64,000 bases of DNA from Alkaliphilus flagellatus (GTDB taxonomy: Bacteria; Bacillota; Clostridia; Peptostreptococcales; Natronincolaceae): contig NZ_JAHLQK010000004.1 in assembly GCF_018919215.1 (NCBI RefSeq), positions 310,001-374,000 of the forward strand, given 5' to 3'. The notes beneath the pieces are model-generated. The model was given only the letters and a program-made list of their open reading frames with translations. It did not search any database and was not told the origin of the DNA. Positions within the stretch are counted from its first letter, which is position 1, and each line of letters opens with the position of its first letter. Positions 58,242-64,000 of the stretch are shown piece by piece. Made by a program: the position numbers and the translations under genes.

Positions 58242-59867
58242 CTACTTTACAGCTTTAATTTTATCCATTACAGCCATAGCAATGTTAGAGGCATGATCTG
58301 CAATACGCTCTAAATTACTAATGATATCTAAAAAGATAATACCTGAACTTGGAATACATTGTTGGGCACTTAATCTACCAATATGGTTTGCCCTTAAAGT
58401 CTTCTCTAAATAGTCTATACGTCCTTCAGTTTTAACTACCTTCATAGCTAATCCCCCGTCTAAAGACTTTAAGGCTGTTAGAGAGTCTATATATGCCTGT
58501 AAAACTAACCCAGACATCTGTCTTAATTCATCTATAGCTGTTTCAGAAAACGCCAAATGATTATCTATAGTAAATTGGGCCAACTCTGCTAAGTTTTCAG
58601 CATGATCTCCTACTCTTTCAATATCATTGATTGTATTAAAAAGTCCATCTACAGTTTCTCTGTTTTCCACAGAAATATCAGTATTAGATAATTTTACTAA
58701 GTATGCAGCAAGTTCTCGTTCCATTTCATTAACTACTTTTTCTATCCTCATTGTTTCGTCTATTTTCTTTTGATTTTTATTGTAAAATCCTTCTAGTGCA
58801 CTTTCTAAAGATTCTCTAGCCACATTACCCATATGAAGAGTCTCTTTCATAGCACTAGCTAAAGCGATTGGAGGTGTCTCTAAAATACGTTCATCAATAT
58901 ATTTAATTCCTTCTCCTTTATCTTCTTCTCCAGGAATAATCTTAGTAGCAAGTTTAACTAGTAACCCAATAAAAGGGAACATAATAATTGTATTTACAAT
59001 ATTAAATATTGTATGAGCATTGGCAATTTGTCTTGAAACAGCATATGCAGTAGTTCCTGGGTCTATCATATTAACTGCCCAATATAATGGTCTTTGCAAT
59101 AAAACAATAAAGATTATAGTTCCAAACAGATTAAACATAACATGAATTGCTGCAGCTCTTTTAGCAGTACGGTTAGCCCCTATACTTGAAAGTACCGCTG
59201 TTATAGTTGTACCAATATTAATACCAAATAAAATAGGTAATCCCGATGAAATAGGAATTAGTCCTTGAGAAGATAAAGCCAATAGTATACCTGTAGATGC
59301 ACTACTACTTTGAACAGCCACTGTAATCGCAAATCCAGCTAAAATACCTAAAAATGGATGTTGGCCAAAGCTTATTAAAAGATTTCTAAAGCCTTCATAT
59401 TCTCCTAGTGGTTTTAATGCATCTCCCATAAATTTCATACCTAAAAATAAAATACCAAAACCAATACAGGCTTCTGCAAACTGTTTAACCTTTCGATTAT
59501 TAGTGAATAACCAAACTGCTACAGAAAGTCCTATAATAAGTGGTGCATATCTATCAATTTTAAATGTAATTATTTGAGCTGTGATGGTTGTCCCAATGTT
59601 AGATCCCATAATAACTCCTACAGCTTGAGCCAGATTCATCATTCCAGCATTAACAAAACCAACTACCATAACAGTAGTAGCACTACTACTTTGAACGATC
59701 ATAGTTATAATAGCACCAACAGTAACAGCCATAAATCTATTACTAGTAAGCATGCTAATAATAGATTTTAACTTATTACCTGCAGCCTTCTGAAGTCCCG
59801 TACTCATAATAGTCATTCCATAAAGAAATAACCCCAGCCCTCCAACTATACCAAAAAAGATTTCCAT
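58242..59867 (-). CDS. Na/Pi cotransporter family protein with PhoU-like domain
   Basis: This membrane phosphate:sodium cotransporter homologue of the NptA/YjbB type has about 541 residues. The membrane half (about 1-310) has two inverted units, each with the QSSSA signature: VQSSSATTVMVVG and VQSSSASTGILLA. The cytoplasmic C-terminal half (about 335-540) is a PhoU-like helical bundle with DIERVGDHAENLAEL and NLERIADHASNIAMAV. ATG at 59867 is chosen because GGGAGG lies 7 bases before it; the longer frame from 59885 begins before that site. It is a single gene. Confidence 0.88.
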   Translation of the reverse strand: MEIFFGIVGGLGLFLYGMTIMSTGLQKAAGNKLKSIISMLTSNRFMAVTVGAIITMIVQSSSATTVMVVGFVNAGMMNLAQAVGVIMGSNIGTTITAQIITFKIDRYAPLIIGLSVAVWLFTNNRKVKQFAEACIGFGILFLGMKFMGDALKPLGEYEGFRNLLISFGQHPFLGILAGFAITVAVQSSSASTGILLALSSQGLIPISSGLPILFGINIGTTITAVLSSIGANRTAKRAAAIHVMFNLFGTIIFIVLLQRPLYWAVNMIDPGTTAYAVSRQIANAHTIFNIVNTIIMFPFIGLLVKLATKIIPGEEDKGEGIKYIDERILETPPIALASAMKETLHMGNVARESLESALEGFYNKNQKKIDETMRIEKVVNEMERELAAYLVKLSNTDISVENRETVDGLFNTINDIERVGDHAENLAELAQFTIDNHLAFSETAIDELRQMSGLVLQAYIDSLTALKSLDGGLAMKVVKTEGRIDYLEKTLRANHIGRLSAQQCIPSSGIIFLDIISNLERIADHASNIAMAVMDKIKAVK

Positions 59868-60010
59868 TAAAAATCCTCCCATCACAACATTTTGTCTATT
59901 AGTATAATATATCCTTCATTATAGTAATGCATTGGATTATTCTTTTGGTTAATGAAATGTTATGGGAATGTTAAATCCATGTTAAATAATTTAACACAGT
60001 GTTAATCTAT

Positions 60011-60937
60011 TTAACAATCACAACTATTTCCTTTGCAATTTAGCCCGTCTTCGCTATTAGCACAATATGGGTCCACATGTACAATTACATCCTTTATATT
60101 TGCTATTTCTGTCTTAATTATACTTTCCACCCTTTCTGCAATCTCATGTCCTTCGTATACGTTAATGTGAGGATCAACACATATTCTAATATCCACAAAA
60201 ACCTTTGATCCATGCTTACGAGTTCGTATATCACTTACGTTCTTAATATAAGCTTCATTTATTATAATTTCCTTTACACTATCTATTTCATCAAGATGTA
60301 TAGATACATCTATTAGTTGTTGAAAGCAATCTATAAATATTTGAATACCAACTTTTATTACGATTGCGGAAACAACTAAACCTGCTAAAGCATCCAAAAT
60401 ATATACTCCGTACTTTGCTCCTAATATTCCAATGAATGAAGCTATTGAAGAAAGCGCATCTGAACGATGATGCCATGCATCAGCTATTAAAGCGGTGCTT
60501 TGCTCCCTATTACCTACTCTAAATGAAACCTGATATTGTATTTCCTTAATAATTATGGAGATGAAAGCTGCAAACAGAGCAAAATAACTAAAATATACCT
60601 GTTCCTTTTTTATTATAGCTATAAGTGCACTGTATCCAATTTTCCCACCTATATAAATCAGTATTATTGCCAATATAAACGTTACTATTACTTCGATCTT
60701 TTCATGACCATAGTGATGCATTTCATCTCTAGGTTTTTGAGCCATTGCTATTCCTATAATAACTCCTATAGATGTTATTACATCAGACCCAGAATGAAGG
60801 CCATCAGCTATTAATGCAGTACTATTAGATTGTACTCCTGCTGCTACCTTAATAATTAGCAACAATATATTTAGAATAATAGTTATAATTATTATTCTAT
60901 TAATTTCCTTAGTTTTAGATTGTTTTTCATTCATCAT
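60011..60937 (-). CDS. Cation diffusion facilitator metal/proton antiporter
   Basis: This inner-membrane exporter of divalent metals has 308 residues, six membrane helices and a cytoplasmic C-terminal domain. Metal-site residues are visible in helix 2 (LIADGLHSGSDVITS) and helix 5 (LIADAWHHRSDALSS), the D-x3-D and H-x3-D pairs. The C-terminal tail is unusual in its cysteines (CANSEDGLNCKGNSCDC) and may bind metal. HHRSD suggests Zn, Fe or Mn rather than fixing one metal. The start has GGGAGG. Confidence 0.9.
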   Translation of the reverse strand: MMNEKQSKTKEINRIIIITIILNILLLIIKVAAGVQSNSTALIADGLHSGSDVITSIGVIIGIAMAQKPRDEMHHYGHEKIEVIVTFILAIILIYIGGKIGYSALIAIIKKEQVYFSYFALFAAFISIIIKEIQYQVSFRVGNREQSTALIADAWHHRSDALSSIASFIGILGAKYGVYILDALAGLVVSAIVIKVGIQIFIDCFQQLIDVSIHLDEIDSVKEIIINEAYIKNVSDIRTRKHGSKVFVDIRICVDPHINVYEGHEIAERVESIIKTEIANIKDVIVHVDPYCANSEDGLNCKGNSCDC

Positions 60938-61180
60938 AAATAAGACCTCCCATTATCAATTGAAATATATATGATCATTATATGCAACTATATTTAATTT
61001 GTAAACCCTTAAAAATCAATATTTTGTATTCGGTTTTTATTTTCAATTGATAATAAGATCCATATTTATTAAACTTTTAATAAATAATATATACACAAAC
61101 AAAATGTTTTATGGTATTCTAAAATTGGACTTTTTGATTATAATAATAAATAAGTAAAGTATATTAAGGAGGAATTACAT

Positions 61181-61411
61181 ATGGTATTACAAAAAGTTAA
61201 AGAAATTGTTGCTGATCAATTAGGTATTGATGATGTTGAGTCTATAACTTCTACGACTTCTCTAATGAGTGATTTAGAAGCTGACTCTTTAGACGCAGTA
61301 GAAATCATTATGGCTATTGAAGACGAGTTTGGTGTAGAAATTCCTGATGAAGAAGCTGAAAGCTTTAAAAATATCGGAGATATAGTTGAATACGTAGAAG
61401 CTAATAAATAG
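61181..61411 (+). CDS. acpP: Acyl carrier protein
   Basis: AcpP carries growing acyl chains in fatty-acid synthesis. The 76-residue acidic protein has the phosphopantetheine site S36 in EADSLDAVEIIMAIEDEF and a length typical of AcpP. The start has AGGAGG. It is a single-gene unit here, away from fab and rnc genes, and ends in a strong terminator, so it may be the main AcpP or an additional copy. Confidence 0.95.
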   Translation: MVLQKVKEIVADQLGIDDVESITSTTSLMSDLEADSLDAVEIIMAIEDEFGVEIPDEEAESFKNIGDIVEYVEANK

Positions 61412-61414
61412 TTT

Positions 61415-61450
61415 AAAAGTAGTATTGCTTACGAGCATACTACTTTTTTA
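61415..61450 (+). terminator. acpP terminator
   Basis: AAAAGTAGTAT and ATACTACTTTT form a long stem with a short inner GC and a T-run. Confidence 0.88.
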
Positions 61451-61536
61451 TTGTTTAAAAAAGTAACAAAACTCATCCTCGCTACATATCTTGTAATTAA
61501 AGGAGTTAATTATATTTTAGTTGAGGAGGCTATTTT

Positions 61537-61989
61537 ATGGAAATATTTGAAAATAACATGTTATGTGGTTGTAACGATGAAGATATGGTAATGCCTTATC
61601 CGCCAATGAACGGTATGCCTCATCCATGTCCTATGCCTGAACCGATGCCAATGCCTTGGCCTGAACCAATGCCTATGCCTTGTCCTATGCCTAGACCAAT
61701 GCCAATGCCTTGTCCACCAATGAACGGTATGCCTCATCCATACCCTATGCCTGACCCAATGCCAATGCCTATGCCTTGTCCACCAATGCCTATGCCTTGT
61801 CCGCCAATGCATGGTATGCCTCATCCATTCCCTATGCCTATGCCAGTGGAAGAATGTGATGAAGAAATGCTCCATCACATGGAAAAAATGTACTGTATGC
61901 ATATGTACATGGCTGCAATGAACAAAACCGAAGCATATAGACACAAAATGATGCATTGCTATTGTAAGCATCGTATGGAAGATTGCTAA
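61537..61989 (+). CDS. Met/Pro-repeat protein with Cys/His/Met-rich tail
   Basis: This is a 150-residue protein of very biased composition. Residues about 18-104 are built of Met-Pro dipeptides with PMPMPCPP and three larger units starting MNGMPHP, MNGMPHP and MHGMPHP. The tail (about 105-150) is rich in Met, His, Cys and Tyr (HHMEKMYCMHMYMAAM, HCYCKHRMEDC). There is no signal peptide. It has a strong GAGGAGG site and its own hairpin terminator, so it is very likely expressed. A spore-coat or copper-binding role is plausible from composition, but no family is recognised. Confidence 0.75.
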   Translation: MEIFENNMLCGCNDEDMVMPYPPMNGMPHPCPMPEPMPMPWPEPMPMPCPMPRPMPMPCPPMNGMPHPYPMPDPMPMPMPCPPMPMPCPPMHGMPHPFPMPMPVEECDEEMLHHMEKMYCMHMYMAAMNKTEAYRHKMMHCYCKHRMEDC

Positions 61990-62047
61990 GGAATAAATAA
62001 TAAAGAAACAGGCTCTAAATGAGCCTGTTTCTTTATTATTTATTCCT
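61989..62047. terminator. Terminator with perfect 27-bp arms
   Basis: Arms at 61989-62015 and 62021-62047 are exact complements with a five-base loop (TAAAT), including AGAAACAGGCTC. It lies between convergent genes and could serve both. Confidence 0.92.
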
Positions 62048-62054
62048 GTTTTAT

Positions 62055-62399
62055 TTATAATTGAATATCTTGAACAAATACGTTCACTTTTCCCACTCCA
62101 ATATCCGTCATGGCTTCAATAGACTTCTTTACCTTGTCTTGTACTGCTTTTATCACTTCAGGAATAATAACTCCATATTTCACTACTACTGAAAGATTTA
62201 TAACTACTTGAGTTTCTTCATTTTTAATCTTTACTCCTTTTTTCGTAGCAGTATTTTTACTGAAAAACTCCATTATGCCTACAGGCAGTCCACCACTAAA
62301 TGAAACAACTCCTTCTACTTCCTCTACTGATTTCTTAGCAATTAGCATAATAACATCATTAGAAATTCTTATTTTCCCTTGTCCAGAAACAACCTCCAT
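62055..62399 (-). CDS. Asp23/Gls24 family protein
   Basis: This is a small cytoplasmic protein of 114 residues. The family pattern is seen in GQGKIRISNDVIMLIAKKSVEEVEGVVSF, INLSVVVKYGVIIPEVIKAVQDKVKKSIE and the end VGKVNVFVQDIQL. Asp23-like proteins (AmaP partners) are linked to envelope stress and are abundant in Firmicutes. The start follows TGGAGG. It lies downstream of mobA on the same strand with a 57-base gap and may share its transcript. Confidence 0.9.
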   Translation of the reverse strand: MEVVSGQGKIRISNDVIMLIAKKSVEEVEGVVSFSGGLPVGIMEFFSKNTATKKGVKIKNEETQVVINLSVVVKYGVIIPEVIKAVQDKVKKSIEAMTDIGVGKVNVFVQDIQL

Positions 62400-62456
62400 A
62401 ATTTTACCTCCAATATAATAGTATGTTATTTTATATAGTTGAAATATTCAATCATT

Positions 62457-63059
62457 TTAATCAAAAACGCCTTTTAGTTGTAAATACTGATCGTAAGTAT
62501 TAATGTTCTCAAAACATAACATAGAAGAATCTAGTTCTAAAATCTCTTCTCTAGTTATTTTTCTAATCTTTAAATCTTGAAAAGCATCTATAATCTTATA
62601 CCACCTTCTTTGAAACAATTTTTCAAACTCCGGTATACATCTCTTACCATATATTGCATAGAGTGGTTGATAGTATCCATCTACAAAAGGAATTATAACA
62701 TCTTCATCCTGTAATAAGTCAACCATATATTCACTTAATTTAGTATTAATAAAAGGCATATCACATGCTATAACAAATATGTGGTCTGTTTTACTTTCTA
62801 TTAACCCTGAGTATAGTCCAACTAAAGAATTTTTTTCTTCCATATCTACACAATCACTAACAAATTTTACTTTTTTCAGCATAGGATATTCTTTTGGCAT
62901 ATTAGTTACTATAATTATATTTTCAAATATTGTTTGTAGTGGCTCTACCACTCTTTCTATCATGGTCTTATTACCAAGCTTAAGTAGTGCTTTATTCCGA
63001 CCCATCCTTATACTTCTACCCCCAGCTAATACAACAGCAGTAACCCTGCTATAAATCAT
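62457..63059 (-). CDS. mobA: Molybdenum cofactor guanylyltransferase MobA
   Basis: MobA links GMP to molybdopterin to form the MGD cofactor. The product is 200 residues. The nucleotide-binding motif is VVLAGGRSIRMGRNKALLKLG, followed by VIACDMPFINTKL with the metal-site Asp and a PFVDGYYQPLYAIYGKR segment. ATG at 63059 is used because GGGG lies 8 bases before it; an upstream ATG at 63068 touches that site. No molybdoenzyme or moa/moe gene is present in the window, so the target enzyme is elsewhere. A related NTP-transferase is a less likely alternative. Confidence 0.85.
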   Translation of the reverse strand: MIYSRVTAVVLAGGRSIRMGRNKALLKLGNKTMIERVVEPLQTIFENIIIVTNMPKEYPMLKKVKFVSDCVDMEEKNSLVGLYSGLIESKTDHIFVIACDMPFINTKLSEYMVDLLQDEDVIIPFVDGYYQPLYAIYGKRCIPEFEKLFQRRWYKIIDAFQDLKIRKITREEILELDSSMLCFENINTYDQYLQLKGVFD

Positions 63060-63068
63060 AATTATCAT

Positions 63069-63398
63069 CCCCTTATTTAGCTACAATTATAATTTAAAAC
63101 ATATTTATAACCCTTATTAAAAATAGATAATTGATTACTGCTTCTAATCTATTATATCATAGATATTCCAATTTTAATTATTACTAAAATCATATTTTAT
63201 ATAAATCATTATAATATAGGCTGATAATTGTATGTTTTCATAGCTATTTCAGATTAAATAGATTTAGTTAAAGTATTTTACACTTGATATTTTTTTAACG
63301 ATATTATACTATAAACTTGAAAAGTGCATAGACATAATTTCTTACTTTATTTCAGCAAGCACCTATTAAACAATTTTAAACTAAGGGGAGGCTATTAG
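63069..63398. other. Divergent intergenic region between mobA and the alanine symporter gene
   Basis: This is AT-rich sequence with a promoter for the symporter (63284-63312) and an 86-base leader. No glycine riboswitch, which precedes some symporters of this family, was recognised. Confidence 0.55.
63284..63312 (+). promoter_or_regulatory. Promoter of the alanine symporter gene
   Basis: TTGATA (63284-63289), a 17-base spacer, then TACTAT (63307-63312), a fair sigma-A match 86 bases before the ATG. Confidence 0.5.
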
Positions 63399-64000
63399 AT
63401 GGACTTATTACAAATCATTAGTAAAATTAATGGCGTTTTATGGGGACCTATTATGTTATTTTTCCTTCTAGGTACTGGAATTTTATTTACTATTAAGCTT
63501 CGTGTAATTCAAGTTAGAAAGTTTAAGCTTGCTTGGAACGAAACCTTTGGAGGTATGTTTAAAAAAAGCTCTAAGGCTAACGAAGATGGTATGTCTTCAT
63601 ATCAGGCCTTAACAACTGCAATAGCTGCTCAAGTAGGAACAGGTAACTTAGCTGGAGTTGCTACCGCAATAGCAACCGGAGGTCCTGGTGCAGTCTTTTG
63701 GATGTGGATTAGCGCTTTTTTCGGGATGGGTACTATATTTGCAGAAGCTATATTAGCTCAAATCCATACAGAAAGAGTAGACGGTGAAATTACAGGTGGA
63801 CCAGCCTATTATATTCGTAAAGGCTTAGGTAGTAAATTTTTAGCAGGTTTTTTTGCAATAGCAATAGTCTTAGCTCTAGGATTTATGGGGAATATGGTGC
63901 AGTCAAACTCTATAGCAGAAGCTGCATACAGCGCTTTTAATATGAACAAGCTTGTAACTGGTATAATCATTGCCTTTATAGTAGGTCTTATTACGATTGG
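63399..64000 (+). CDS. Alanine/glycine:cation symporter AGCS family, 5' part
   Basis: This is a sodium- or proton-coupled alanine or glycine importer of the inner membrane, cut by the window end after about 200 codons. The ATG at 63399 follows AAGGGGAGG. The readable part begins MDLLQIISKINGVLWGP and contains family segments QALTTAIAAQVGTGNLAGVATAI, GPGAVFWMWISAFFGM and ITGGPAYYIRKGLG. These cover the first helices and the substrate-binding loop. The C-terminal half is not in the window. Orientation is divergent from mobA. Confidence 0.92.
   Translation, partial: MDLLQIISKINGVLWGPIMLFFLLGTGILFTIKLRVIQVRKFKLAWNETFGGMFKKSSKANEDGMSSYQALTTAIAAQVGTGNLAGVATAIATGGPGAVFWMWISAFFGMGTIFAEAILAQIHTERVDGEITGGPAYYIRKGLGSKFLAGFFAIAIVLALGFMGNMVQSNSIAEAAYSAFNMNKLVTGIIIAFIVGLITI

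Noticed and set aside
61561-61971. 136-aa His/Trp/Arg-rich reading frame on the minus strand
   Set aside because: It is the antisense shadow of the Met/Pro repeats, lacks a ribosome-binding site, and the + strand frame has a strong one.
63069-63398. Possible glycine riboswitch before the AGCS symporter
   Set aside because: The expected GGAGAG-type paired aptamer blocks are missing; only AT-rich sequence and a promoter are seen.
1-64000. CRISPR array, prophage, insertion sequence, rRNA or tRNA
   Set aside because: Reading both strands showed no regularly spaced direct repeats, transposase or phage genes, or recognisable rRNA or tRNA sequence; absence by eye is not a proof.

Overview
The window is low-GC DNA, roughly 30% G+C by eye, from an anaerobic, endospore-forming member of the Clostridia. 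Spore genes (sleB-ypeB, an alpha/beta SASP, a Spo0E-type phosphatase, a DUF1657 protein), strong AGGAGG ribosome-binding sites, and cyanophycin genes beside anaerobe-type oxygen-defence genes suggest an Alkaliphilus-like lineage. That placement is inference; no rRNA or other marker gene is present. No prophage, insertion sequence, CRISPR array, rRNA or tRNA was seen. It looks like ordinary chromosome.

Layout. 0-9.3 kb: pepV, murI, a ferredoxin-like protein, a zinc-ribbon protein, the spore-germination pair sleB-ypeB, mgtE with a 34-codon upstream ORF, and rodA. 9.5-15.2 kb: a SASP, an FNR-type regulator with an MFS transporter, a small membrane protein, an unknown His-rich protein, DUF1657 and DUF1385 proteins, and a hemerythrin. 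15.3-24.4 kb: tldD/pmbA, a membrane protein, a Cof-type phosphatase, ferritin, and two duplicated cation/H+ antiporters flanking a PII-like protein. 24.2-31.5 kb: a Spo0E-like protein, an orphan PAS histidine kinase, a dUTPase-like protein, an ABC ATPase/permease pair, an HD-GYP protein and two small membrane-associated proteins. 31.7-40.2 kb: a long glutamine synthetase, the general PTS genes (crr-ptsH-ptsI) behind a GlcT-type antiterminator and its RNA target, a second HD-GYP protein and a PP2C phosphatase. 40.5-45.5 kb: a pyruvate dehydrogenase operon. 45.7-50.6 kb: three exported FMN-binding proteins and the flavin transferase ApbE. 50.6-64 kb: a flavodiiron protein, cyanophycin synthetase and cyanophycinase, polysaccharide deacetylase, Na/Pi and metal transporters, AcpP, a Met/Pro-repeat protein, an Asp23 protein, MobA and the start of an alanine symporter.

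The most notable result is a small inferred regulon. An FNR-like regulator (9964-10683) keeps cysteines matching E. coli FNR C20, C23, C29 and C122. Four promoters in the window carry a 16-bp FNR/CRP-type dyad, and in every one a -10-like hexamer starts exactly 21 nt after the dyad, the geometry of a class II activator site. They precede a ferredoxin-like protein, an unknown His-rich protein, a hemerythrin and a flavodiiron protein, which looks like an oxygen or nitric oxide response set.

Other points are: a GlcT-type RNA antiterminator/terminator read by an unusually short, single-PRD protein; a multi-flavinylated extracytoplasmic protein cluster with seven predicted FMN sites; a degenerate dispersed intergenic repeat family with about nine copies; and duplicated promoters in front of the antiporter and PII-like genes.
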